The notes beneath the pieces are model-generated. The model was given only the letters and a program-made list of their open reading frames with translations, was not told the origin of the DNA and did no database searches. From positions 130,029-194,028 of the forward strand of contig NZ_JABEKU010000003.1 of NCBI RefSeq assembly GCF_013283665.1: a stretch of 64,000 bases of DNA, given 5' to 3'. The position numbers and the translations under genes were made by a program. The first letter of the stretch is position 1. Each line of letters starts with the position of its first letter. The stretch is from Ensifer sesbaniae (GTDB lineage Bacteria; Pseudomonadota; Alphaproteobacteria; Rhizobiales; Rhizobiaceae). Below, piece by piece: positions 6,132 to 19,270 of the stretch.

Positions 6132-9121
6132 TGGGGGCCAATCGCATTCCAGGCGTCGGCCGCCTGACACCGGCACGCACCGCGCGCTTCACCTTCGACG
6201 GCCGCACGCTGACGGCGCTCGAAGGCGACACGGTCGCCTCGGCGCTTCTCGCCAACGGCATTCATCTGGTCGGCCGCTCATTCAAGTATCACCGCCCGCG
6301 CGGCATTCTTTCGGCCGGCGCCGAGGAGCCGAACGCGCTGATCGACGTCGCGCGCGACGCCGCCCGTCGCCAGCCGAACGTACGCGCTACGGTGCAGGAA
6401 GTCTTCGACGGCATGAAGGTGGAATCGCAGAACCGCTGGCCGTCGCTCGCCTTCGACGTCGGTGGCTTCAACGATCTGCTGTCGCCGTTCTTCGCCGCCG
6501 GCTTCTACTACAAGACCTTCATGTGGCCGAAGGCTGCCTGGCACGCGATCTATGAACCCTTCATCCGCCGTGCCGCCGGCCTCGGCGTCGCGCCGACGGA
6601 AGCCGATCCGGATCATTATGCCAGCCGCTATGCTCATTGCGACGTGCTCGTCATCGGTGGCGGCGTCGCCGGCCTCTCGGCTGCACTCGCGGCCGCCAAG
6701 GCCGGTGCCAAGGTGATCATCTGCGACGAGCAGCCGGAAATGGGTGGCGCGCTTCGCTATGAAAGCGGCACGACGATCGACGGCAAGAACGGTTGGGACT
6801 GGGCGCAGGAGACCGCGGGGACGCTGGCCGAGATGGACAACGTCACGGTGCTCACCCGCACCACCGGCTTCGGCTACTACAACCACAATTTCGTCGGCCT
6901 CGTCGAACGCGTGACCGATCATCTGGCCGCCCTCGACAAGTCGCTGCCGCGTGAGCGGCTGTGGCAGGTCCGCGCCAAGAAGGTGATCCTCGCCAACGGC
7001 CAGATCGAGCGGCATATGGTGTTCGCCAACAACGACCGTCCGGGCATCATGCTCGCTTCGGCCGGCCGCACCTATCTCAACCATTTCGGCGTTGCCGTCG
7101 GCTCGAAGGTCGGCGTCTACACCGCCCATGACTCGGCCTATGAAGCCGCCTTCGACCTGAAGCGCGCCGGTGTTTCGGTAGCGGCCATCGTCGATTGCCG
7201 CGAAAATCCGGGCGAGGCGGTGCTTGCCGAAGCACGCAAGCTCGGCATCGAAGTGCTGACCGGGCACTCGGTGATCAAGGCTGGCGGCAAGCTGCGGGTC
7301 AATTCGGTCAGCGTCGCCCGCAATGGCGGCGGCTCGGCCCGCAAGATCGCCGTCGATGCGCTCCTGGTCTCGGCCGGCTGGACGCCGTCGGTGCACCTCT
7401 TCTCGCAGTCGCGCGGCAAGGTGAAGTTCGATGCGGCGACGCAGCGCTTCCTGCCGGGCACCTACCTGCAGGATTGCCTTTCGATCGGCGCCTGCAACGG
7501 TACCGACGACCTGCAGGCAACGATCGACGAAGCGCTTGCCGCGGGTGAACTGACGGCCCGCGCTGCCGGTGCCGAAGGCGGCACGCAGGTGACGCTTTCG
7601 GGTGAAAACCGCTTCGGCTGGACCGGCGGCATGATCGGCGCTGCGGAAGGCGCAGGGCCGGACACGACCGTCAAGGCCTTCATCGACTTCCAGCACGACG
7701 TCTGCGCCAAGGATATTCGTCTGGCGGTGCGTGAAGGCATGCACTCGATCGAGCACATCAAGCGCTTCACCACCAACGGCATGGCGTCTGACCAGGGCAA
7801 GCTTTCCAACATGCATGGCCTGGCGATTGCCGCCGAAGCGCTCGGCAAGGACATCCCGCAGGTGGGTCTCACCACCTTCCGCCAGCCCTACACGCCGGTG
7901 ACCTTCGGTGCGATCGTCAACCATTCGCGTGGGCCTCTCTTCGATCCGGCGCGCAAGACGCCGATGCATGCCTGGGAGGAGGCACATGGCGCCGAATTCG
8001 AGGATGTCGGCAACTGGAAGCGCGCCTGGTTCTACCCGCGCTCCGGCGAGGGCATGCACGAGGCGGTCGCGCGCGAATGCAAGACGGTGCGTGATGTCGC
8101 GGGTGTCTTCGATGCCTCGACGCTCGGCAAGATCGAGGTCGTCGGCCCGGACGCCGCCCAGTTCCTCAATCTGATGTACACCAACGCCTGGGACAATCTG
8201 AAGCCCGGCCGCTGCCGCTACGGCATCATGCTGCGCGACGACGGCTTCGTTTATGACGACGGCGTGGTCGGCCGCCTGGCAGAGGACCGCTTCCACGTGA
8301 CGACGACGACCGGCGGTGCGCCGCGCGTCATGAACCACATGGAAGACTATCTGCAGACCGAGTTCCCGCACCTGAAGGTGTGGCTGACCTCGACCACGGA
8401 GCAATGGGCCGTCATCGCCGTGCAGGGTCCGAAGGCGCGAGAGATCATCGCACCGCTCGTCGAGGGCATCGACCTTTCCAACGAGGCCTTCCCGCATATG
8501 AGCGTTGCCGAGGGCAAGATCTGCGGCGTGCCGACCCGGCTCTTCCGCATGTCGTTCACCGGCGAACTCGGCTTCGAAGTCAACGTGCCTGCCGATTACG
8601 GCCAGGCGGTCTGGGAAGCGATCTGGGCGCGGGCCGAACTGATGGGCGCCTGCGCCTATGGCACGGAAACCATGCACGTGCTGCGCGCCGAGAAGGGCTA
8701 CATCATCGTCGGCCAGGACACCGACGGCACCCTGACGCCCGACGATGCCGGCCTCTCCTGGGCTGTCTCGAAGAAGAAGCCCGACTTCGTCGGTATCCGT
8801 GGTCTCAAGCGGCCGGATCTCGTCAAGTCGGGGCGCAAGCAACTGGTCGGCCTGCTGACCAAGGATCCGAAGGTGGTGCTGGAGGAAGGCGCGCAGATCG
8901 TTGCCGACCCGAACCAGCCGAAGCCGATGACCATGCTCGGTCACGTGACGTCGTCCTACTGGTCGGAAAACTGCGGTCGCTCGATCGCGCTGGCAATGGT
9001 TGCCGGCGGCCGCGAGCGCCTCGGCCAGACGCTCTACGTGCCGATGACCGATCGCACCATCGCCGTCGAAGTGAGCGACATGGTGTTCTTTGACAAGGAA
9101 GGGGGCCGCCTCCATGGCTGA
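6128..9121 (+). CDS. soxA: Sarcosine oxidase alpha subunit
   Basis: The large alpha subunit (997 aa). Order of parts: an N-terminal ferredoxin-like fold (RFTFDGRTLTALEGDTVASALLANG), a nucleotide-binding domain with CDVLVIGGGVAGLSAALAAA near residue 171 (binds NAD+ in the known enzyme), and from about residue 610 a GcvT-like aminomethyltransferase domain that binds tetrahydrofolate and makes 5,10-methylene-THF. Length and domain order are those of the family. An alternative ATG is one codon downstream. soxG begins within its last codons. Confidence 0.97.
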   Translation: MMGANRIPGVGRLTPARTARFTFDGRTLTALEGDTVASALLANGIHLVGRSFKYHRPRGILSAGAEEPNALIDVARDAARRQPNVRATVQEVFDGMKVESQNRWPSLAFDVGGFNDLLSPFFAAGFYYKTFMWPKAAWHAIYEPFIRRAAGLGVAPTEADPDHYASRYAHCDVLVIGGGVAGLSAALAAAKAGAKVIICDEQPEMGGALRYESGTTIDGKNGWDWAQETAGTLAEMDNVTVLTRTTGFGYYNHNFVGLVERVTDHLAALDKSLPRERLWQVRAKKVILANGQIERHMVFANNDRPGIMLASAGRTYLNHFGVAVGSKVGVYTAHDSAYEAAFDLKRAGVSVAAIVDCRENPGEAVLAEARKLGIEVLTGHSVIKAGGKLRVNSVSVARNGGGSARKIAVDALLVSAGWTPSVHLFSQSRGKVKFDAATQRFLPGTYLQDCLSIGACNGTDDLQATIDEALAAGELTARAAGAEGGTQVTLSGENRFGWTGGMIGAAEGAGPDTTVKAFIDFQHDVCAKDIRLAVREGMHSIEHIKRFTTNGMASDQGKLSNMHGLAIAAEALGKDIPQVGLTTFRQPYTPVTFGAIVNHSRGPLFDPARKTPMHAWEEAHGAEFEDVGNWKRAWFYPRSGEGMHEAVARECKTVRDVAGVFDASTLGKIEVVGPDAAQFLNLMYTNAWDNLKPGRCRYGIMLRDDGFVYDDGVVGRLAEDRFHVTTTTGGAPRVMNHMEDYLQTEFPHLKVWLTSTTEQWAVIAVQGPKAREIIAPLVEGIDLSNEAFPHMSVAEGKICGVPTRLFRMSFTGELGFEVNVPADYGQAVWEAIWARAELMGACAYGTETMHVLRAEKGYIIVGQDTDGTLTPDDAGLSWAVSKKKPDFVGIRGLKRPDLVKSGRKQLVGLLTKDPKVVLEEGAQIVADPNQPKPMTMLGHVTSSYWSENCGRSIALAMVAGGRERLGQTLYVPMTDRTIAVEVSDMVFFDKEGGRLHG

Positions 9122-9665
9122 CCAGGCAATTGCAAGCCGCAGGGCGGCGCTCACCTCGCGCGGCGGTTCGGCCGAGGCGATCCTGACGCCGGCACCGGCG
9201 GCAACGCGTATCTCGCTCAGGGCCGGCGCCGATGCGCTGCCGGCCCTCTCGGCGGCGCTCGGCGTGACACTTCCGACGCGGCCGAAGACCTCGGCCTCGA
9301 GCGGCCAGCGCCATGCGCTATGGATCGGTCCAGACGAGTGGCTGGTGTTTGACGAGAGCGAGGCCGACCTGATGGGAGCCGCTGCTTCGAGCGGTACGCT
9401 GCATTCGGCGGTCGACATCTCGCACCGCAACGTTGCCGTCATCGTCAGCGGTCCGGGCGCGGACGTGGCGATCAACAGCGGCTGCCCGCAGGATCTGTCG
9501 CCGGCGATCTTTCCGGTCGGCGCCTGCTCGCGCACGATCTTCGGCAAGGCGGAGATCATCCTCTTCCGTACGGCTGAGGATCAGTTCCGTGTCGAGTGCT
9601 GGCGATCCTTCTCGCCCTTCGTCTTCGGGCTCTTGTCGGAAGGCGCTGCCGACGCGAGCCATTGA
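9114..9665 (+). CDS. soxG: Sarcosine oxidase gamma subunit
   Basis: The gamma subunit (183 aa). It shows the GcvT-like pattern ALWIGPDEWLVFDES, then HSAVDISHRNVAVIVSGPGADVAINSGCPQDLS and a conserved C-terminal VECWRSFSPFVFGLL. The start ATG at 9114 overlaps the soxA stop and has a purine-rich site (GAAGGGGG) upstream. It completes the soxBDAG operon and is followed by a terminator. Confidence 0.94.
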   Translation: MADQAIASRRAALTSRGGSAEAILTPAPAATRISLRAGADALPALSAALGVTLPTRPKTSASSGQRHALWIGPDEWLVFDESEADLMGAAASSGTLHSAVDISHRNVAVIVSGPGADVAINSGCPQDLSPAIFPVGACSRTIFGKAEIILFRTAEDQFRVECWRSFSPFVFGLLSEGAADASH

Positions 9666-9673
9666 ATGCAAAG

Positions 9674-9712
9674 GCCGGGAGGTGCGCAAGCGCTTCCCGG
9701 CTTTCGATTTTT
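9674..9712 (+). terminator. Terminator of soxBDAG
   Basis: A stem of GCCGGGA (9674-9680) with TCCCGGC (9695-9701), extended inside by GCGC pairing, is followed by TTTCGATTTTTC. Confidence 0.75.
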
Positions 9713-9769
9713 CAGGCGAGACGTAAGTACCAGCAGGGCGTTCCGGATCGGACGATCCGGTCACGCTTC

Positions 9770-10258
9770 TCAGGCATCGGCGGGTCGGTCCTTGGGATCG
9801 AACTGGATGATCGTCTGCCAGGTGGCGGTGAGCGCCGGCTTGCGTTCGCCTTCGATCTCAACGCTGACGTCGTAGGTAATCATCAGCATGCTGGCGCCGC
9901 GGAAGCGGGCATCGGCCATGGTGAAGTGGCCGCGCACCTTGGCGCCGCTCTTCACCGGCGCGACGAAGCGCACCTTCTCGAAGCCGTAGTTGATGCCCAT
10001 CGTCTGTTCGCGGATCTTCGGCAGGCAATTGTAGTTCATCGCCGAGAGCAGCGAGAGCGACAGGAAGCCGTGCGCGATGGTGCCGCCGAACGGCGTCTCG
10101 GCGGCGGCGCGGACCGGGTCGACATGGATGTATTGATAGTCACCGGTTGCCTCGGCGAACTTGTCGATCGTTTCCTGGGTTACCGTGATCCAGTCGGAAA
10201 CGCCGACCTCCTTGCCGACCAGTCCCTTGATCTCAGAAAGTGAAATGTCCTGCAGCAT
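9770..10258 (-). CDS. MaoC-family (R)-specific enoyl-CoA hydratase
   Basis: A 162-aa single hot-dog-fold hydratase. The hydratase-2 motif is plain: TGDYQYIHVDPVRAAAETPFGGTIAHGFLSLSLL, with the catalytic Asp and His in DYQYIH. Such proteins hydrate trans-2-enoyl-CoA to (R)-3-hydroxyacyl-CoA, and some feed polyhydroxyalkanoate synthesis; rhizobial NodN belongs to the same superfamily. The ATG at 10258 is chosen because GAGG lies seven bases upstream; the longer frame starts with TTG and has no such site. It follows glgX by 73 bases on the same strand and could be cotranscribed. Confidence 0.88.
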   Translation of the reverse strand: MLQDISLSEIKGLVGKEVGVSDWITVTQETIDKFAEATGDYQYIHVDPVRAAAETPFGGTIAHGFLSLSLLSAMNYNCLPKIREQTMGINYGFEKVRFVAPVKSGAKVRGHFTMADARFRGASMLMITYDVSVEIEGERKPALTATWQTIIQFDPKDRPADA

Positions 10259-10331
10259 GTGAACGCCTCGAAACAAGCCCCCGAGCGTTCTATAGGCTCG
10301 CCCGTTGCAACCTGCAAGTGGTGGAAAAGCT

Positions 10332-12296
10332 TTAGAAAACCTCGACGAGGAAGGAGACCGAGCGCGGCGCGACGTGATCGGCGGGGAATGACGCCGTCAG
10401 CGCGTCTTGCCACTTTCCGTCGATGCTGTCGGGCAAGCGGAAGGGGTGCGGCGCATGGCTGCGATTGATGACCACGGCGAGGCGCGCCACCCGCTTCTGG
10501 AGACGGTCGCGGGTGGTCAGCACCATCATCAGATTGTCCGTTGCCGGGTGTTCCCAATCGCCTGTCGTCATCGGTTGCCCGTCGAGGCGCCGCCATTCGA
10601 CATCGCCGTTCCCGGTGAGGAACGTGGTTTGGTCGAACACGTCGAAGCGGTGGCGCATTGCCGAGAGTGCCGCCGTGTGGGCGACGATCTCGTCATCCAT
10701 CGCGGTCCAGTCGAGCCAGGTTATGGCGTTGTCCTGGCAATAGGCGTTGTTGTTGCCGCCCTGGCTCCGGCCGCCTTCGTCACCGGCGGTCAGCATGATC
10801 GTTCCGCGTGAAGAAAACAGCGTGCCGATGAGGGCCATCACGTCATGGCGTCGGGCTGCCAGAATTTCCGGATCGGTGGTTGGACCTTCGGCGCCATTGT
10901 TCCAGGAGTGGTTCTCGTTGTGGCCGTCGCGGTTCTCCTCGCCATTGGCCTCGTTGTGCTTACCAGCATAGGAAACGATGTCGGCGAGCGTGAAGCCGTC
11001 ATGGGCGGCGATGAAGTTCACCGTGCGCGTGCCGCTCTCGCCCCAGCGGGCGAAGCTCTCCGACGAGCCGGCAAGCGCCGTTGCCAGAGCGCCGATCGCG
11101 TGGCGGTCGCCGCGCCAGTAGATGCGGATGTCGTCGCGAGCGCGGTCGTTCCATTCGAGGAAGGGAGAGGGGAAATTGCCGAGCTGGTAGCCGCCGGGGC
11201 CGACGTCCCACGGCTCGGCGATCAGCACACGGTCGGCAAGCAGCGGATCGGCTGATATCGCTTGGAAGAGTCTGGCATCGCGGTGGAAGCCGCCCATGTC
11301 GCGCCCGAGGATCGAGGCGAGATCGAAGCGGAAGCCATCGACGCCGGCGGCGCGAACGAAATGGCGCAGGCTGTCGAGGATCAGCGTCTCGACGGTCGGG
11401 TGATCGCAGGCAATCGTATTGCCGCAGCCGGTGTCGTTGATGAGGTCGCCCGGCTGGCCGGTGACGTGACGGTAATAGGTGAGGTTGTCGAGGCCACGCA
11501 TCGACAGCGTGGTGCCGAAGCGATCGCTCTCGCCGGAATGGTTGAAGACGAGGTCGAGGATGACGCCGATGCCTTCCTTGCGCAACGCCTCGACCGTCTT
11601 GCGCAATTCCTTGACGCCGCCCGGCACCAGTCGCGGGTCGAGCGCCATCGGCGCGATCGGATTGTAGCCCCAGCCGTTCTTCAGCCCGAGCGGCGGCAGG
11701 TGGCGCTCGTCGATCCAGGCGACGATCGGCATCAATTCGACCGCAGAGACGCCGAGGTGCTTCAGATGCTCGATGACGGCGGGCTCGGCGAGCGCCGCCA
11801 CGGTGCCGCGCTTCGCCTTCGGGACATCCGGATGGAGAATGGTGAAGGGCTTGACGGCGATCTCGTAGATGAGGCCGCCGGCGCGAAAGAGCGGCGCCTT
11901 CACTTTGACTGCCTTCACTTCGGTGACGATGGCCTTCGGCACCAGATCGGCGGTGTCCTCGCCAAAAATCGTCAGGCGCGGATCATGCCGGAAAGGCCGG
12001 TCGAGTTCGACGGCATAGGGGTCGACCAGCAGCTTGGAGGGATCGAACCAGAGCCCATGGTCGGGCGAATAGACGCCGTCGGCGCGAAAGCCGTAGCGCG
12101 TTCCCTTCGGCGCGTCGGCAACCGTCAGCGTGTGGACGTCGCCGTTCCGCAGCATGGGTAACTGCCGCAATTGCCGGGCGCCGGTCTTGTCGAAAAGGCA
12201 GAGGTCGATGCGGGCGGCATCGTGCGACCAGACGGCAAACTGCGTACCTTCTGAGGTGATCGTGGCACCGAGCGGTGGCAATCCGGTGGTCGGCAT
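10332..12296 (-). CDS. glgX: Glycogen debranching enzyme (isoamylase type)
   Basis: A 654-aa GH13 enzyme that removes alpha-1,6 branches from phosphorylase-limited glycogen. It begins with a CBM48-like domain (GATITSEGTQFAVWSHDAARIDLCLFD). The four GH13 regions are visible: DLVFNH, DGFRFDLA (nucleophile Asp), IAEPWD (acid/base Glu) and FIAAHDG. The C-terminus has LVVLTT-like beta strands typical of GlgX. It is on the same strand as the glgP-pgm genes but separated from pgm by a terminator and an inverted-repeat element, so it may have its own promoter or depend on read-through. Length matches the family (about 650-700 aa). Confidence 0.95.
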   Translation of the reverse strand: MPTTGLPPLGATITSEGTQFAVWSHDAARIDLCLFDKTGARQLRQLPMLRNGDVHTLTVADAPKGTRYGFRADGVYSPDHGLWFDPSKLLVDPYAVELDRPFRHDPRLTIFGEDTADLVPKAIVTEVKAVKVKAPLFRAGGLIYEIAVKPFTILHPDVPKAKRGTVAALAEPAVIEHLKHLGVSAVELMPIVAWIDERHLPPLGLKNGWGYNPIAPMALDPRLVPGGVKELRKTVEALRKEGIGVILDLVFNHSGESDRFGTTLSMRGLDNLTYYRHVTGQPGDLINDTGCGNTIACDHPTVETLILDSLRHFVRAAGVDGFRFDLASILGRDMGGFHRDARLFQAISADPLLADRVLIAEPWDVGPGGYQLGNFPSPFLEWNDRARDDIRIYWRGDRHAIGALATALAGSSESFARWGESGTRTVNFIAAHDGFTLADIVSYAGKHNEANGEENRDGHNENHSWNNGAEGPTTDPEILAARRHDVMALIGTLFSSRGTIMLTAGDEGGRSQGGNNNAYCQDNAITWLDWTAMDDEIVAHTAALSAMRHRFDVFDQTTFLTGNGDVEWRRLDGQPMTTGDWEHPATDNLMMVLTTRDRLQKRVARLAVVINRSHAPHPFRLPDSIDGKWQDALTASFPADHVAPRSVSFLVEVF

Positions 12297-12337
12297 GAAG
12301 GCGGCCCTCTTCTTGATATCGAAGTCGTATCCGGTTC

Positions 12338-12536
12338 ACCCCCTCTGCCCTGCCGGGCATCTCCCCCACAAGGGGGGAGATTGGATGCGGCAGCCTCCTA
12401 TTTCTCCGGCGACCCGATGTCTTGGTTCACCGGTGCCGTGGCTCTTGCAACGTCGGTGCCATCGTCGGGCAGGGCGGTGCCACAAATCGATCTCCCCCCC
12501 TTGTGGGGGAGATGCCCGGCAGGGCAGAGGGGGGGT
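12338..12536. mobile_element. MITE-like element with 44-bp inverted arms
   Basis: The left arm (12338-12381, ACCCCCTCTGCCCTGCCGGG...) recurs inverted at 12490-12536 with near-perfect identity. Each arm is itself hairpin-forming (CTCCCCC ACAA GGGGGAG). About 108 bases lie between the arms and contain no gene. Arms of this sequence are, from memory, abundant in Rhizobiales intergenic regions. It carries no transposase, so if mobile it would have to be moved in trans. Confidence 0.75.
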
Positions 12537-12549
12537 AAAGCGGCAAAAG

Positions 12550-12573
12550 AAAAAGGGCCGCATGAAGCGGCCC
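12550..12573 (-). terminator. Terminator after pgm
   Basis: On the minus strand GGGCCGC-TTCAT-GCGGCCC is followed by TTTTTC. It sits 15 bases after the pgm stop and before the MITE-like element, so it should end most glgP-to-pgm transcripts. Confidence 0.85.
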
Positions 12574-12587
12574 GATCATTCAGTATC

Positions 12588-14222
<1,635 letters not shown>

Positions 14223-15665
14223 TTAACCTTTCCCGAGAAGACCGGAATATAGAGAGACGTAACGCTCGGCACTTGTGGCCCACGAAACGTCCGATTTCAT
14301 GCCCTGGGTCTGAATTCGCGCCCAGACCTTGGGCTCGTTGTATGCGCGCAATACGCGCCTCACCGCAAGCCGCAACCCGTCGGCGGTGACCGGGGTGAAC
14401 TGGAAACCGGTGGCGACCTTGGCCGAAAGCCCGGCCTCGTTGGCGTCGATGATCGTATCGGCAAGTCCGCCTGTGCGGGCGACGACCGGCACGCAGCCGT
14501 AGCGCAGGCCGTAGAGTTGGGTCAGGCCGCAGGGTTCGAAGCGCGACGGAATGAGGATCGCGTCCGAGCCTGCCTGCATCAGGTGCGAGAGCGGCTCGTT
14601 GTAGCCGGTGACCATGCCGATATGGCCGCGGTGACGGGAGGCAGCCGCCAGAAGCGCACCCTCGAGCGCCGCATCGCCGGAGCCGAGCACGACGAGCTTG
14701 CCGCCCATCGCGACGATTTCGTCCGCGACCTCGGCGACGAGGTCCATGCCCTTCTGCCAGGTGAGCCGGCTGACGACGCAGAAGATTGGACCGTTGCCCT
14801 TCTCGAGACCGAAGCGTTCTTCCAGCGCTCGACGGTTGCCGACGCGCTGCTTCAGGGTCGTCGCGCTGAAGTTCTGCGCAATGTGCGGGTCGGTCTGCGG
14901 GTTCCAGATGTCGGCGTCGATGCCGTTGACGATGCCGCTCAAGTCGGAAACGCGGCTCTTCAACAGACCCTCGAGGCCCATGCCGAATTCGGGCGTCAGG
15001 ATCTCCTGGGCATAGGAGGGGCTGACGGTGGTGATCGCGCTTGCCGTCTGCATCCCGCCCTTTAGGAAGCCGACATCGCCGTAATACTCGACGAACTGCA
15101 TCGAGAAGGCTTCCGGAGGAAGAGCGAGCTCGGGGAAGACTGAGGCGCCGAACTGGCCCTGAAAGGCGATATTGTGGATGGTCATGACCGTCGGCGTCGC
15201 GGGGGCGCGGCCAAAATGCATGTAGACCGGCGTCAGCGCCGTCTGCCAGTCATGGGCGTGGACGATGTCGGGCTTCCAGCCGGGGACGACATCGCCGGCG
15301 GCGACCTCGGCTGCTGCAAGCGAGAGTGCGGCGAAGCGACGGAAATTGTCGGCATAGTCGCGGCCGGTGGCATCGACATAGGGACCGCCGTCTCGCTGGT
15401 AGAGCGCCGGCTGGTCGAGAACCAGGAGGTCCAGGCCATCGATCTCAGCGGCGAGGATCGTGGCCGGATTACCGAACAGGTTCTCGAAGGCGCCGACCTT
15501 CTTTTTCTTCTTCAGCTTCTGCAGCACGGCGGGATAGCCGGGCAGGAGGGTGCGGGTCTTGATGCCGTGCGGCGCAAGCGCTGTCGGGAGCGCGCCGGCG
15601 ACATCGGCGAGCCCCCCGGTCTTGACCAGCGGATAGACTTCGGACGCAACGGACAGGACGTTCAT
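14223..15665 (-). CDS. glgA: Glycogen synthase
   Basis: A 480-aa ADP-glucose:glycogen glucosyltransferase (GT5). The N-terminal [27 protein letters not shown] carries the KTGGL motif that binds ADP-glucose. The C-terminal [17 protein letters not shown] has the E-x7-E type catalytic region, followed by RTGGLADTI. It starts 11 bases after glgC and continues the operon. The odd lysine-rich KLKKKKKVG run near residue 52 is a surface loop. Confidence 0.96.
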   Translation of the reverse strand: MNVLSVASEVYPLVKTGGLADVAGALPTALAPHGIKTRTLLPGYPAVLQKLKKKKKVGAFENLFGNPATILAAEIDGLDLLVLDQPALYQRDGGPYVDATGRDYADNFRRFAALSLAAAEVAAGDVVPGWKPDIVHAHDWQTALTPVYMHFGRAPATPTVMTIHNIAFQGQFGASVFPELALPPEAFSMQFVEYYGDVGFLKGGMQTASAITTVSPSYAQEILTPEFGMGLEGLLKSRVSDLSGIVNGIDADIWNPQTDPHIAQNFSATTLKQRVGNRRALEERFGLEKGNGPIFCVVSRLTWQKGMDLVAEVADEIVAMGGKLVVLGSGDAALEGALLAAASRHRGHIGMVTGYNEPLSHLMQAGSDAILIPSRFEPCGLTQLYGLRYGCVPVVARTGGLADTIIDANEAGLSAKVATGFQFTPVTADGLRLAVRRVLRAYNEPKVWARIQTQGMKSDVSWATSAERYVSLYSGLLGKG

Positions 15666-15676
15666 GGAAGGCAGAC

Positions 15677-16939
15677 CTACATCCCCAGCTTGTCGATCAT
15701 CGTTTGCGTGATCAGGCAGACACCGTTTTCCGAGCGCCGGAAACGCTTGGCATCGAGCTCCGGATCGTCGCCGACGACGAGGCCCTCCGGGATCACGACA
15801 CGGCTGTCGATGACCACGTTGCGCAGCGTCGCGTGGCGACCGATCTTCACATCGGGAAGAACTACGGCATTCTCCAGACGGGAATATGAATTTACTCTGA
15901 CGCCTGTGAATAACAGGCTGCGGTTGAGTGCTGCGCCCGAGATGATGCAGTCGCCGGAGATGAGCGACGAGGTCGCCGAGCCGCGGCGGTTTTCATCGTC
16001 GTGCACGAACTTTGCCGGCGGCTTGATCTCCGCGAAGGTCCAGATCGGCCAGGTGCTGTCGTAGATGTCGAGTTCCGGCGTCACATGGGTGAGGTCGATA
16101 TTGGCCTGCCAATAGGCATCGATGGTGCCGACGTCGCGCCAATAGGCCTCGCGCTCGAAATCGGAGCGCACGCAGGACTGGGTAAACCGGTGCGCGACCG
16201 CTTTGCCGTTGTCGACGATGTAGGGGATGATGTCCTTGCCGAAGTCGCGGCTCGATTTCGGATCGGCGGCGTCGCGGCGCAGAAGATCCATCAGGAACTT
16301 CGTGTGGAAGACATAGATGCCCATGGAGGCGAGCGCCATGTCGGGATTGCCGGGAATGCCGGGCGGATCGGCCGGTTTCTCGACGAAGGCGATGATGCGA
16401 TCCTTGTCGTCGACATGCATGACGCCGAAGCCGGTCGCCTCCATGCGCGGCACTTCGAGGCAGCCGATGGTGACGTCGGCGCCGGAATCGACGTGCTGCT
16501 GCAGCATCAATTCATAGTCCATCTTGTAGATGTGGTCGCCGGCGAGGATGACCATGTATTCGACGCCGTGGTCTTCGATGATGTCGATATTCTGGTAGAC
16601 GGCGTCGGCGGTGCCTTCGTACCATTGCGTCTCGGAAACGCGCTGGCTGGCCGGCAGGATGTCGAAGCTTTCGTTTCGTTCCGGACGGAAGAAGTTCCAG
16701 CCGCGCTGCAGGTGGCGAATCAGCGAGTGCGCCTTGTACTGGGTGGCGACGCCGATACGGCGGATACCGGAATTCAGCGCGTTCGAAAGCGCGAAATCGA
16801 TGATACGGGCCTTGCCGCCGAAGTAGACCGCCGGCTTCGCCCGCCGATCGGTCAGCTCCTTCAGGCGACTGCCGCGACCGCCGGCGAGAACATAGGCCAT
16901 GGCATCACGTGCCAGAGGTTGCGTACGCTTTTCCACCAT
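15677..16939 (-). CDS. glgC: Glucose-1-phosphate adenylyltransferase
   Basis: ADP-glucose pyrophosphorylase (420 aa), the committed and usually allosterically controlled step of bacterial glycogen synthesis. The N-terminal nucleotidyltransferase motif is [20 protein letters not shown], then [20 protein letters not shown]; the C-terminus has a left-handed beta-helix. The ATG at 16939 is selected because GGGGAGGACAA precedes it directly; an upstream ATG at 16975 would add 12 residues without a good site. A gap of 120 bases separates it from glgB, which may hold an internal promoter. Confidence 0.96.
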   Translation of the reverse strand: MVEKRTQPLARDAMAYVLAGGRGSRLKELTDRRAKPAVYFGGKARIIDFALSNALNSGIRRIGVATQYKAHSLIRHLQRGWNFFRPERNESFDILPASQRVSETQWYEGTADAVYQNIDIIEDHGVEYMVILAGDHIYKMDYELMLQQHVDSGADVTIGCLEVPRMEATGFGVMHVDDKDRIIAFVEKPADPPGIPGNPDMALASMGIYVFHTKFLMDLLRRDAADPKSSRDFGKDIIPYIVDNGKAVAHRFTQSCVRSDFEREAYWRDVGTIDAYWQANIDLTHVTPELDIYDSTWPIWTFAEIKPPAKFVHDDENRRGSATSSLISGDCIISGAALNRSLLFTGVRVNSYSRLENAVVLPDVKIGRHATLRNVVIDSRVVIPEGLVVGDDPELDAKRFRRSENGVCLITQTMIDKLGM

Positions 16940-17059
16940 TTGTCCTCCCCAATCATTGACTTCCGGGGTCGTCACGGCGGCTTTTGGCGACGCCTTGCGA
17001 CCCTCGAATCTTACAGTCTCATGCCGCCTGCCGATTTCGGCTGGCGGACCGAATGAAGT

Positions 17060-19266
<2,207 letters not shown>

Positions 19267-19270
<4 letters not shown>

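Noticed and set aside
6278..9559. A 1093-codon minus-strand open frame opposite soxA/soxG
   Set aside because: It is the antisense shadow of GC-rich coding DNA; the product is rich in Arg, Ala and His with no domain, and soxA fully explains the region.
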